From: an uncultured Candidatus Melainabacteria bacterium
GTDB taxonomy: Bacteria > Cyanobacteriota > Vampirovibrionia > Gastranaerophilales > Gastranaerophilaceae
NCBI GenBank assembly: GCA_947361615.1
Contig: CANAJP010000003.1
Coordinates: 1 to 64,000, forward strand
DNA: 64,000 nucleotides
Reading direction: 5' to 3'
Shown here: one piece after another, positions 17,564 to 25,745 of the stretch
Layout: every line of letters begins with the position of its first letter
Position numbering within the stretch: the stretch's first letter is position 1
Notes under the pieces: model-generated
The model's database searches: none
The model's input: the letters and a program-made list of their open reading frames with translations, nothing else
Told to the model about the DNA's origin: nothing
Translations under genes and position numbers: made by a program

Positions 17564-19133
17564 AACTCTCACTTTCTATTACGCATATAGTAATAGTATA
17601 ATGCATATATACCGCAGACGTACTATCAATGGTTACAGCTTCATTAGCATATTCAAGCGCTGATTTTATATCTTCTTTTTCAAGGTAAACTCTTGCCATT
17701 TCAGCGTAATATTCCGGATTTGCTAAATCATACATAATTGCACGTTTTAAGCATTCAACAGCCTCGTCATAATCATTTTTACTTTTGCGAACAAGCCCCA
17801 GATAGTAATAAGCTATAGAAAAATTAATATCAACAGTCAACGCTTCCTGTGCAAAATCCTGTGCTTTCTCTAAATCTGCCAACCCGTATGCAGCTTTCAT
17901 TGCAACAGAATACGCCGGCATGTAAAAACGGTTATTTAAAATCAATTTTTCAACGAGTTCAAGCGCTTCGTTGAATTTTCCCTGTTCAGCGAAAAGATAA
18001 GCCAGAACACAAATCGATTCAGGATTTTCGGCATTATAAAGAATTACTTTTTGAATAAGATTTTCCGCTTTTTCAAACAGTTTCAAATCCACAAGAACTT
18101 TAGCAAGTGATGTATTGGCAAAATCGTTATCAGGAGTGACTGTAAGAACTTTTTCCAACTCTTCTTTAGCACCAAGATAATCTTTATTTTGATATTTTAA
18201 CAGCGCATCAAGGACTTTCGTATCAAGATGTTCGTCGTCAATATGCTTGATATTCGCGACTTCAAGGCGTGCTTTTGCAAAATCTTTTGCTTCATAATAA
18301 AGATTTGCAAGCGCAAAACGATAATCGACATTTGAAACATCAAGCGATACAGCTTTTCTATAAGCCTCCTCCGCTTCCTCAAGCCAGCCGTTATAAAAAT
18401 AAGCGTTACCTAAGTTAAAATATAATTTCGGATTTGCAGGCTCCAGCGCAACGGCTTTGGCAAAACACTTTATCGCCTCAATAAATTTCATTTCTTCAAT
18501 ATAGAAAAGGCCCTTGAGGTTCAAGACATCAACGTTTTCAATATTCAAATCCATAACCAGACTTTTGGCGGTTTCAAGTTCGTTTTTGTTGAATGCAATA
18601 AGTGCAAGAACGGCTTTCTTATCATCAGAATCTGGAATATTTTGAAGCAAAGCCTCAGCATCCGCAACAAACGCGTGATTTACATAAACACCTGCGATTT
18701 TCAGTCGAACATTTTCACTAAGTTCAGCGACACTAACAAGATCTCTAAGAGCTTTTATGTCGGCAAACTTATCCAGCACATCTACAAACAGAATATAAGT
18801 CTTATCAGATGGCATAATTTGAACCGCTTTAAGTGCATATTCAAGAGCGTCTTTGAATTTTCCTGCTGAAAAATTCTTGTTATACAAAGCACAAATCGCA
18901 CAAAGATTATTTTCATCTACTTCAAGAATATCTTTATAATAGCGAATAGAACGCTCAATATCATTCATAAGCGCATAAAGTTCGGCAAGCTGGGTAAGTA
19001 CATCAATATTATCCGGCTCAACGTCAAGTGCCTTATATAAAGCTTCAACCGCAAGTTTGTATTCTCCGTTTTCACGGTGTTCACAAGCTCTGTCAAAATT
19101 CAATTTAAGCTCATCTACTTCTTTTCCGACCAT
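17550..19133 (-). CDS. Tetratricopeptide-repeat protein
   Basis: 527 aa made almost entirely of TPR units (at least 12 by eye, about 34 residues each), with typical pairs such as AVEALYKALDVEPDNIDVL, KLYFNLGNAYFYNGWLEEAE and IAYYYLGLVRKSKNDYDEAV. TPR solenoids form protein-docking surfaces. There is no signal peptide or membrane helix, so it is probably cytoplasmic. It starts 3 bases after the FtsB/DivIC-like gene and overlaps the secreted peptidase gene, giving a compact operon. Partners are unknown; a link with division or envelope assembly is suggested only by the neighbour. Confidence 0.85.
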   Translation of the reverse strand: MVGKEVDELKLNFDRACEHRENGEYKLAVEALYKALDVEPDNIDVLTQLAELYALMNDIERSIRYYKDILEVDENNLCAICALYNKNFSAGKFKDALEYALKAVQIMPSDKTYILFVDVLDKFADIKALRDLVSVAELSENVRLKIAGVYVNHAFVADAEALLQNIPDSDDKKAVLALIAFNKNELETAKSLVMDLNIENVDVLNLKGLFYIEEMKFIEAIKCFAKAVALEPANPKLYFNLGNAYFYNGWLEEAEEAYRKAVSLDVSNVDYRFALANLYYEAKDFAKARLEVANIKHIDDEHLDTKVLDALLKYQNKDYLGAKEELEKVLTVTPDNDFANTSLAKVLVDLKLFEKAENLIQKVILYNAENPESICVLAYLFAEQGKFNEALELVEKLILNNRFYMPAYSVAMKAAYGLADLEKAQDFAQEALTVDINFSIAYYYLGLVRKSKNDYDEAVECLKRAIMYDLANPEYYAEMARVYLEKEDIKSALEYANEAVTIDSTSAVYMHYTITICVIESESYEED

Positions 19134-19136
19134 AAA

Positions 19137-19517
19137 CTATTCCTGCTTGTTTCCCTGTAAATCTTCAGCCTGCTGCTCGTTAATCAGGATTAGAACCTCA
19201 TCTTCGCTGGCCATTTTCAAAGAGTTCCGAGCGATTCCCTCAAGCTGTGATACCTGAGAATACGCCTTAATCTCATTTTTAAGCTGTTCGTTTCTGGCAG
19301 CGGAAATATTTTTCAAACGCTCTAAATCCGAAATTTTCCCGTTAAACGCCACAACTTTAGAGAAATTTATTAAAACACTCCATCCGACTTGAATAAGCGC
19401 AAAAAGTAAAAACAGCGTCAAACCGGAATAATAAATTTTTTCGTGCGGTTTAGCCGAATCTTTTTTACCGATTTTTCTAATCTTTTCGAAAACTTTTGTA
19501 CGCTTTTTTTTGTCCAC
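19137..19517 (-). CDS. FtsB/DivIC-like septum formation initiator
   Basis: 126 aa from GTG at 19517, chosen because AAGAGGTG lies just upstream; the longer frame has no ribosome-binding site. A basic cytoplasmic N-terminus (~35 residues) is followed by one transmembrane helix (about 39-60, YSGLTLFLLFALIQVGWSVL) and a coiled coil (about 65-105). The tail IARNSLKMASEDEVLILI matches the conserved ARxxLgMvxpgE-like ending of FtsB/DivIC proteins. These bind FtsL and FtsQ at the division site. The fit is good in topology and ending; exact orthology is not certain. Confidence 0.8.
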   Translation of the reverse strand: MDKKKRTKVFEKIRKIGKKDSAKPHEKIYYSGLTLFLLFALIQVGWSVLINFSKVVAFNGKISDLERLKNISAARNEQLKNEIKAYSQVSQLEGIARNSLKMASEDEVLILINEQQAEDLQGNKQE

Positions 19518-19581
19518 AAAACACCTCTTAATATCAATTATAAACAAAAGATATTCAATGTACAAAATTGTTTTAATAAAT

Positions 19582-20415
19582 TTACAATTCCAGTTTGGTT
19601 GAAAACTCAAATTTTGTTCTCATTAGAGAATTTGTATCATCATAAGTCTGTCCGGCGCCAAGTTCCACGTTAAACCTGTCATTCCCTTGATATGCAAAAG
19701 GCGTTAAAAGCAATATTAACTGTGCAGTTTTACGTTGACGTGTCAAATCAGCTTTCAAAACATTTTTTATCGCAAGCGCCTTATTTAAACGCAATTCCGG
19801 TGCAATAGAAACATTATTGGTCGTAAGTCCGTATGTTGCAACCTGCTCTTTATAAACTTGAGTTTTTAGAGAAAAGTTTTTCTTGTTATACTTTGAAAAC
19901 AGTCCGGAAGAATACTCAAGGCTCGATAGCGATGAAACTTCCGAAGAAAAATTTGTACCAAAAGAAAAATCACCGTATTTTTCTTCAATGCCTTTATAAT
20001 CACCTGCAATCCAGCTTTCCTCATCGCCCCGATATGAAGCCTGAACAACTTTATTAGAAACTCTTGCCGCCTTGTTTGCTTCAAGTTTTTTATTATAATC
20101 TTTCAAACTCGTAGCCGAAATCTTCTGAGGTTGAGAAATATTTATTTTTTTGGAATTTGTCGTTTTATCCAGACTTACAACATCCAAATTATCAAAGTAT
20201 TGGATTTCCGTTTTCAAAACTGGCGTTTTAACAGCCGTGTTAGTTTTTAAATCAGTGTTACCGATTTCTTGAACCACAGGATGTTCCTCTTCTTCTTCAT
20301 CCGGAATTTCATAAATAAAAACATTAGGGATATAACCGTCCGGATTTTTATTCTTGGCATGTACCGACGGGGTAAATAATAATAACGTTAAAATTATTAA
20401 AATAATCTCTCTCAT
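19582..20415 (-). CDS. Secreted strand-rich protein, possibly outer membrane, unknown
   Basis: 277 aa with signal peptide MREIILIILTLLLFTPSVHA. Residues about 30-145 are low-complexity and acidic/Lys-rich (DEEEEEHP near 39-46), probably disordered. Residues about 150-277 read as alternating strands ending FEFSTKLEL, with a hydrophobic aromatic/Leu pattern like an outer-membrane beta-barrel C-terminus. No family is recognised. No clear Shine-Dalgarno sequence precedes the ATG. First gene of the minus-strand group with the FtsB-like, TPR and HExxH genes; the gap to the FtsB-like start is 64 bases. Confidence 0.65.
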   Translation of the reverse strand: MREIILIILTLLLFTPSVHAKNKNPDGYIPNVFIYEIPDEEEEEHPVVQEIGNTDLKTNTAVKTPVLKTEIQYFDNLDVVSLDKTTNSKKINISQPQKISATSLKDYNKKLEANKAARVSNKVVQASYRGDEESWIAGDYKGIEEKYGDFSFGTNFSSEVSSLSSLEYSSGLFSKYNKKNFSLKTQVYKEQVATYGLTTNNVSIAPELRLNKALAIKNVLKADLTRQRKTAQLILLLTPFAYQGNDRFNVELGAGQTYDDTNSLMRTKFEFSTKLEL

Positions 20416-20480
20416 AATAAAATATTTTACTATTTTTTTGCATTTTATTCAACTATTTTTATTAATTTATTGTTAAAAAT

Positions 20481-20509
20481 TTGCCCGCTGACACGCAAAC
20501 AAATATAAT
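20481..20509 (+). promoter_or_regulatory. Promoter of pilT-recO
   Basis: TTGCCC (20481-20486), exactly 17 bases, TATAAT (20504-20509), 32 bases upstream of the TTG start of the ATPase gene. Confidence 0.6.
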
Positions 20510-20541
20510 TAATAAGGATAGTTGTATTAGGAGATAGAGAA

Positions 20542-21678
20542 TTGGAAAACGAATACCAGTTAGTGAAACACGATTTATTTGAAATTAATGAATGCCTTGA
20601 AGAAATGGTTAAATTTGGTGTATCCGATATACACCTGCTAGCCGATTCCTATCCAATTTATCGCAAAAATGGTAAAATCCAGCAGGCAGATAATTACCCG
20701 ATTCTTACAGAAGATGTTATTCTTACCTCAATAAAACAAATTTTACCTGTACAAACTATTCCAAACCACATTGCAATGAAGATGGAAACATCTAACGACT
20801 TTGACTTTTGCTATGAAATCAACGGACTTTCAAGATTTCGTGTAAATGTCTGCAGCAGAATGTACAAAAAAGGTATGGTAATAAGGGTTATTCCGTTTGA
20901 ACCAGTAGCACTTGACGACTTACATCTTCCACCTGCCGTATCAAATATTACCGGGTATAACAACGGTCTTGTACTTGTCACAGGTCCAACCGGTTCAGGG
21001 AAATCCACCACACTTGCCTCAATGATTGAACACATCAACAAAACCCAGCAAAAACATATAATCTCAATAGAAGACCCTGTTGAATTTGTTTTCACGAATA
21101 AAAAATGTGTAATCTCGCAACGTCAGGTAGAATTCGATACAGAAAGTTTTTCAAGCGGTGTAAAATATGCACTCCGTCAAGACCCTGATATCATTTTCAT
21201 CGGTGAAATCCGTGATATGGAAACTCTCAATGCTGCACTTAAAGCCGCAGAAACAGGGCACCTTGTGTTCTCAACTCTTCACACAAACGACGCAGTCCAA
21301 ACAATTAACCGTATCGTTAACATGTTTGAACCGGAACAACGCCAATTTCTTCGTCAGCAGCTAGCCTCAACTCTTAGAGCTACCTTAGCACAAAAACTTG
21401 TTCCAACAATCGATGGAAACTCAAGAAGACCTGCATGCGAACTTTTAGTCGTAACCTCAACCATTAAAGATATGATTTTAAAAGATGAAATAGACGGTAT
21501 TTATTCTCTTGTCAAAGCCGGTTCTTTTAACCAGATGATTACAATGAATACATCACTATTCCAGCTATATAAAGCAGGAATAATTTCTGCTGAAACTGCC
21601 GTTGAATACTCCGACAATAGAAATGAATTACAACAAATGCTAAGAGGCATGTACCACGGAGTTTCACGTGACAACTAG
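20542..21678 (+). CDS. pilT: Type IV pilus retraction ATPase PilT-like
   Basis: 378 aa beginning with TTG (TTAGGAG about 10 bases upstream). Cytoplasmic hexameric ATPase that powers pilus retraction. The N-terminal PAS-like domain carries the usual GVSDIHLLADSYPIYRKNG. Walker A GPTGSGKST is at 148-156, followed by the Asp box (ISIEDPVEF), Walker B (DIIFIGEIRD) and the His box (GHLVFSTLHTND). It matches PilT rather than PilB by length and lack of the long N-terminal domain. No other pilus gene is nearby, so the machinery is elsewhere. It overlaps recO by 11 bases. Confidence 0.92.
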   Translation: MENEYQLVKHDLFEINECLEEMVKFGVSDIHLLADSYPIYRKNGKIQQADNYPILTEDVILTSIKQILPVQTIPNHIAMKMETSNDFDFCYEINGLSRFRVNVCSRMYKKGMVIRVIPFEPVALDDLHLPPAVSNITGYNNGLVLVTGPTGSGKSTTLASMIEHINKTQQKHIISIEDPVEFVFTNKKCVISQRQVEFDTESFSSGVKYALRQDPDIIFIGEIRDMETLNAALKAAETGHLVFSTLHTNDAVQTINRIVNMFEPEQRQFLRQQLASTLRATLAQKLVPTIDGNSRRPACELLVVTSTIKDMILKDEIDGIYSLVKAGSFNQMITMNTSLFQLYKAGIISAETAVEYSDNRNELQQMLRGMYHGVSRDN

Positions 21679-22432
21679 ACAGACCTACACAACTAACGCG
21701 ATTAACCTCAAATCTTATCCACTTAAAGAATCCGATAAGATTGTCGTGATGTACTCACGCGACAAAGGTATAATCCGTGCAGTTGCAAAGGGAATTAAAA
21801 AGCCGAAAAGTTCCTTAGGCGCAAGAATGGAAGCGTTTATTGCAAACAACCTTCTTCTTGCCAAAGGGCGTAATATGGATGTTGTGTCACAGGCAGAAAC
21901 CCTTAATTCTTTTGGAGGAACCCGAAAAGATTTAGACAAAATTTTTTACTCTATGTATCTTACAGAAGTAGTGAATAATTTTGGCGTCGAAAACGATCCC
22001 TGTTCCGCTGAAACCTATGATACTCTTTACAATGCATTAAAAACAATTGCTGACGCTCCTGAGAAAAAAGATATTCTCCTAACAGTATTAAAATTTCAAC
22101 TAAAAATAATGAACATCTCCGGTTTCTCACCAGAATTTAATACTTGCTTGAAATGCGGCTGCAAAGTCGATACTAACGCATATTTTCTTATCAACGAGGG
22201 CGGGATTATATGCGAAGAATGCATAAACGATTCTCGCGGCAAACTTATCATTCACAGCAAAATAAGAGAGTTTTTAAACTACCTTACAAATGCTGATTAC
22301 ACAGCTGTAACCGATTACGAAACAAAAGCAACCGAAAAAGTTTGTGAAGTTTGTTTTAATCTGTTAAAAAAATGTATTGAACAGCACAGCACAAGAAAAA
22401 TCAGAACAACCGAAATCCTCGCCGCAATTTAG
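21668..22432 (+). CDS. recO: DNA repair protein RecO
   Basis: 254 aa starting at GTG inside the end of pilT (CGGAG upstream). RecO helps load RecA on gaps together with RecR and anneals strands. The OB-fold N-terminus (TNAINLKSYPLKESDKIVVMYSRDKGIIRAVAKGIKK) is typical. The zinc module with CLKCGC (about 158-163) and CEEC (about 178-181) is intact, as in many Gram-positive and cyanobacterial RecO. The two C-terminal codons overlap the 3' end of trmD on the other strand by 4 bases. Confidence 0.93.
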   Translation: MTTRQTYTTNAINLKSYPLKESDKIVVMYSRDKGIIRAVAKGIKKPKSSLGARMEAFIANNLLLAKGRNMDVVSQAETLNSFGGTRKDLDKIFYSMYLTEVVNNFGVENDPCSAETYDTLYNALKTIADAPEKKDILLTVLKFQLKIMNISGFSPEFNTCLKCGCKVDTNAYFLINEGGIICEECINDSRGKLIIHSKIREFLNYLTNADYTAVTDYETKATEKVCEVCFNLLKKCIEQHSTRKIRTTEILAAI

Positions 22433-23118
22433 TTATTGTTCATATATTTTTCGTAAAGATCCGGACGCTTTTCTTTTGTACGCTTTAAGCTTTCCTGTAA
22501 ACGAAATTCGTCGATAAGTTTGTGATTCCCGTTCAAAAGAACTTCAGGAACTTCTAATCCTCGATAAAGGCGCGGTTTTGTATAGTGCGGATATTCAATC
22601 AAACCGTTAGAAAATGTATCGTAATCCGCAGATTCAATCTTGCCTAAAGTTCCCTCAATCTTACGGCTTACAGCGTCAATAAGGCAAAGTGCAGGAAGTT
22701 CTCCGCCTGTCAAAACAAAATCACCAACCGAAATCTCAACAGGTTTGATAATTTCTCTTATACGCTCATCAAATCCCTCATAATGCCCGCATAACATAAC
22801 AATCTGGTCATATTTAGCTAAATCATTCACAACGCTGTCGGTCAACGGTTTTCCCTGCGGTGTCAGCATTACTGTCACAGAATTCTCAACACGTTCAAGG
22901 CTTTCGTACGCATCAACATAAGGTTGAGGCATCAAAACCATTCCTGCACCGCCACCATAAGGTGTATCATCGACTTTTTTATGTTTATCCAGCGTAAAAT
23001 CACGCGGATTTACAGTGTTGACCGAAAAAACTTCACTCTCACGCGCACGTTTCATAATACTGACATTACAATATGCCTCGATAATTTCAGGAAACAGTGT
23101 CAAAACATCAAAACGCAT
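22429..23118 (-). CDS. trmD: tRNA (guanine-37-N1)-methyltransferase
   Basis: 229 aa. TrmD methylates G37 next to the anticodon using SAM bound in a trefoil knot and prevents +1 frameshifting. The N-terminus MRFDVLTLFPEI, the segment DDTPYGGGAGMVL, the knot motif LCGHYEGFDERI and SVGDFVLTGGELPAL are all present. It is the last gene of the zinc-ribbon/rimM/trmD operon; its start overlaps the rimM stop by one base. Full length and apparently functional. Confidence 0.97.
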   Translation of the reverse strand: MRFDVLTLFPEIIEAYCNVSIMKRARESEVFSVNTVNPRDFTLDKHKKVDDTPYGGGAGMVLMPQPYVDAYESLERVENSVTVMLTPQGKPLTDSVVNDLAKYDQIVMLCGHYEGFDERIREIIKPVEISVGDFVLTGGELPALCLIDAVSRKIEGTLGKIESADYDTFSNGLIEYPHYTKPRLYRGLEVPEVLLNGNHKLIDEFRLQESLKRTKEKRPDLYEKYMNNN

Positions 23119-23630
23119 TATTCTAAAAGCCCTTCAATATTATTGACAACAACTTTTTTCGTTTTAATATCGACAGACGGAACAATCGCTTTTACAAACG
23201 GAATAAGTGAAACTTTGCTGCTTTTTGTTTTAACTGAAAGCAAATCCGTTGCACCGTTGTTAGAAACTCCGACAACAAATCCAAGACTTTTGCCCTCGGC
23301 ATCAAAAACGCCAAGCCCAACAAGTTCATCGATTAAGAACTCATCTTCATCAAGAGTCTCACGAATAATTTCTTCCTCAACAAAAAGCAAGCAACCTTTA
23401 TATTCAAGAAGCTCGTTGATTGAAGTAATATTCTTAAATTTTACCAGTGCAAAAGTTTTATTCAAACGAATTGACTCAATCTCAAAGGGTAAATATTCAC
23501 TGTCTTTTTTAATAAAAACAGATTTTAAGCCAAGAAAAAATTCTTCTTGATTCTTAGAAAAGCCAACCTTAGCTTCTCCCTTAATCCCATGAAAATTAAG
23601 AATTTTTCCGACAGAAACGAACTTACTCAT
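23118..23630 (-). CDS. rimM: Ribosome maturation factor RimM
   Basis: 170 aa. RimM binds ribosomal protein S19 during maturation of the 30S head. The N-terminal domain (VGKILNFHGIKGEAKVGF) and C-terminal PRC barrel (ELVGLGVFDAEGKSLGFVVGV, then LIPFVKAIVPSVDIKTKKV) fit. It overlaps the upstream gene by 8 bases and the trmD start by 1 base. rimM-trmD pairing is the usual bacterial arrangement, normally with rpsP and an RNA-binding KH protein upstream; here a different protein stands in that place. Confidence 0.95.
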   Translation of the reverse strand: MSKFVSVGKILNFHGIKGEAKVGFSKNQEEFFLGLKSVFIKKDSEYLPFEIESIRLNKTFALVKFKNITSINELLEYKGCLLFVEEEIIRETLDEDEFLIDELVGLGVFDAEGKSLGFVVGVSNNGATDLLSVKTKSSKVSLIPFVKAIVPSVDIKTKKVVVNNIEGLLE

Positions 23631-24690
23631 GAGCTTTAGGTTTTCTGCCTCTTTTTGGTTTTTCTTTTACTTCTTCAACAGGCGCTTCTGCGACAGGCAC
23701 AGCCTCCGCTACCGGTTCCTCAACTTTTTCTGCAGCAGCTTTAGCAAGTTTTTCGGCTTCTTTTTGAGCTTTTGCCGCATTAGATTGTTTAGTTTTTTCA
23801 ATTAAAACTTCAGGAACATCGGTTCTTTCTTCGTTCCAGCGCGGAAGTCCCATTTGCGCACGTATCAAACCAATACCAACGTGTACACGCCATTCATCCA
23901 TTTTCAATTGTGCAGCAATAATTTTGTGGCAACCAATTGGAGGTAATGGCAATAATAAACCGTAAAGGTTTTTGATTGCAAACAACTGATCCGGAGAAAT
24001 CGCGAGTTTACGTTTCGGGAACGGAAGTTTCGGCAACATCATTTTTTGTCTGACCAAATTTATGCCAAAAAATACTTTTCTAGGTTCCAACCCGATTTTT
24101 TCAGCAATAACTTCATGTGCATCAGGGTTTGGAAGCGGCATCATCATTTTGTATAACAATTCAATTTGAGCTAGTTGTTCTTTGCTAACAAGTAATTGTT
24201 TAGGTGCCCTGTTACGATTTTGCATAGGGCGTCTATTATTTTGGAAACGGTTTCCGCCCTGTGGACGATTATTGTTATAACCACCGCGGTTGTTATTATT
24301 TTGATAACGGTTGTTATTTTGTGGTCTTTGGCCATATCCGCCACGATTATTGCTTTGATAGCGGTTATTATTTTGCGGACGATTGTTGTTATATCCGCCA
24401 CGGTTGTAGTTATTTCTATCTCTATTGTCGTAAGATGGACGTTGAGGTCTTGAATATCTTTGCTGCTGTTCATCGTTACCGCCGGCGCTGTAAAATCTAG
24501 GAACATCTTCGTTAGGTCTATTATCGTTACCACCTGCGGAATAAGATTGTTGCGGTGCAGGATTAGATGCAGAAGCATCGTTATTCAACATCATACTTTT
24601 GTCAGGGTATAAACATTCAGGACAAATCACTCTCTTAGGGTTTTTGGTCTCGAACTCACGACCACATTTAATACATTTGTTTACATACAT
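23623..24690 (-). CDS. Zinc-ribbon, Asn/Arg/Gly-rich (RGG-like) protein with tandem helical repeats and AT-hook-like tail
   Basis: 355 aa, not a family I can name. N-terminal zinc ribbon: Cys6-x2-Cys9 and Cys23-x2-Cys26. Residues about 37-165 are a low-complexity Asn/Arg/Gln/Gly/Tyr tract with repeated NNRGGY and RPQNNNRYQ units and two SAGGND repeats, resembling RGG/prion-like tracts of RNA-binding proteins. Then two homologous ~55-residue units (about 166-220 and 228-283) share Q-L-x2-I-x2-LY...PLP...H-x-IIA/VIA...V-x-x-GI-x-L-R-x-x-M-x-LP; they look helix-turn-helix-like. An Ala/Glu/Lys linker leads to the tail KPKRGRKPK, an AT-hook-like basic motif. It is the first gene of the rimM-trmD operon, so a role in RNA handling or ribosome biogenesis is inferred, not shown. 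Confidence 0.85.
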   Translation of the reverse strand: MYVNKCIKCGREFETKNPKRVICPECLYPDKSMMLNNDASASNPAPQQSYSAGGNDNRPNEDVPRFYSAGGNDEQQQRYSRPQRPSYDNRDRNNYNRGGYNNNRPQNNNRYQSNNRGGYGQRPQNNNRYQNNNNRGGYNNNRPQGGNRFQNNRRPMQNRNRAPKQLLVSKEQLAQIELLYKMMMPLPNPDAHEVIAEKIGLEPRKVFFGINLVRQKMMLPKLPFPKRKLAISPDQLFAIKNLYGLLLPLPPIGCHKIIAAQLKMDEWRVHVGIGLIRAQMGLPRWNEERTDVPEVLIEKTKQSNAAKAQKEAEKLAKAAAEKVEEPVAEAVPVAEAPVEEVKEKPKRGRKPKAHE

Positions 24691-24808
24691 AACAATAAAT
24701 AGCCTCTTAATTAATAAAATACTTCTCTAAAATACGTATTTGAATAAAAAAATTTAATATTTCTCCTCGTAAATGATAAATATATAAAAAATTTCACTTC
24801 TAGTAGAA

Positions 24809-24837
24809 ATTATAACACAAAGTGTAAAATTTTGCAA
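24809..24837 (-). promoter_or_regulatory. Promoter of the zinc-ribbon/rimM/trmD operon
   Basis: On the minus strand TTGCAA (24837-24832), 17 bases, TATAAT (24814-24809): a near-ideal housekeeping promoter, giving a leader of about 110 bases before the ATG at 24690. Confidence 0.65.
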
Positions 24838-24857
24838 GCCCCGTAAGGAGCGCAGGG

Positions 24858-25745
24858 CTAAATCGCTCTGATATCATTTTTTATCTGCGAAACCAATTCA
24901 TCCGCTGATGAAAATTTCTTTTCTGCACGTAAAAAATCCAAAACCTCAATCTGCAAGGTTTCGCCATAAATATCTTTATCAAAATTAAGGATATGAACTT
25001 CCAATAACGGAGTCGCGGTAAGGTTTTCAAAGGTAGGTTTTACGCCAAAGTTTGCAATCCCCTTCATACCATTTGCCCGAACAGCATAAACTCCAAACGG
25101 CAGCTTACAAATCTTCTCAGGATAAGAAACATTCGCCGTTTTAAACCCTATTTTAGAAGCCAACCCCGCTCCTTTTTGAACAATGCCGGAAATAGAAAAC
25201 GGCCGTCCAAGAAGTTCACAAACCTGTTTCACTTCACCAGCGGCAAGCTTTTTTCTAATCAAAGAACTACTTACAACTTCGCCATCAATTTCAACGGGTG
25301 CAATTTTAAAATATTTATAACCGTATTTTTCCCCTAAATCGGCAAGTAATTCAGGAGTTCCGCTTTTTTTTGCACCAAAATTGTGATTAAAACCTGTTGA
25401 AATCGATATCGGGGCGAAATTTTTCACAAGAATTTCGCGGACATATTCTTCACCATCCATGCCGGAAATCGCTGAAAAATCGAGTTCATAACAAAAATCC
25501 ACACCAAGTTTTTCCAAATTTCTGCGACGCTCTTCTTCTGTTGAGATATATTCAGGTGCGCAACCGCGCAAAACCACCTGAGGATGTTCTTTAAATGTTA
25601 TCACGGCCGACTTTGTTTCATTTTGACGGGCAAAATCAACTGCAGATTTTATTACCGCTTGATGCCCTGCGTGAACTCCATCAAAAAATCCGAGCGCGAG
25701 TGCTATATTCTTATTTTCATTATTTAATTCTGTATAAAACTTCAT
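24858..25745 (-). CDS. ribF: Bifunctional riboflavin kinase/FAD synthetase
   Basis: 295 aa. Makes FMN and then FAD from riboflavin. The N-terminal nucleotidyltransferase domain has GFFDGVHAGHQ (HxGH-type) and the SSSLIRKKL segment. The C-terminal flavokinase domain (about 170-295) has GRPFSISGIV, GFKTANVSYP and GVYAV. The start overlaps the LdpA-like stop by 4 bases, so the two are coupled. Downstream on the minus strand AGCCC and GGGCT form a weak terminator-like hairpin at about 24839-24861. Confidence 0.95.
   Translation of the reverse strand: MKFYTELNNENKNIALALGFFDGVHAGHQAVIKSAVDFARQNETKSAVITFKEHPQVVLRGCAPEYISTEEERRRNLEKLGVDFCYELDFSAISGMDGEEYVREILVKNFAPISISTGFNHNFGAKKSGTPELLADLGEKYGYKYFKIAPVEIDGEVVSSSLIRKKLAAGEVKQVCELLGRPFSISGIVQKGAGLASKIGFKTANVSYPEKICKLPFGVYAVRANGMKGIANFGVKPTFENLTATPLLEVHILNFDKDIYGETLQIEVLDFLRAEKKFSSADELVSQIKNDIRAI

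Noticed and set aside
24230..24440. Short tandem DNA repeats resembling a small CRISPR or VNTR
   Set aside because: They are codon-level repeats of NNRGGY and RPQNNNR in the zinc-ribbon protein; units are unequal and without unique spacers. No CRISPR array or cas gene is in the window.
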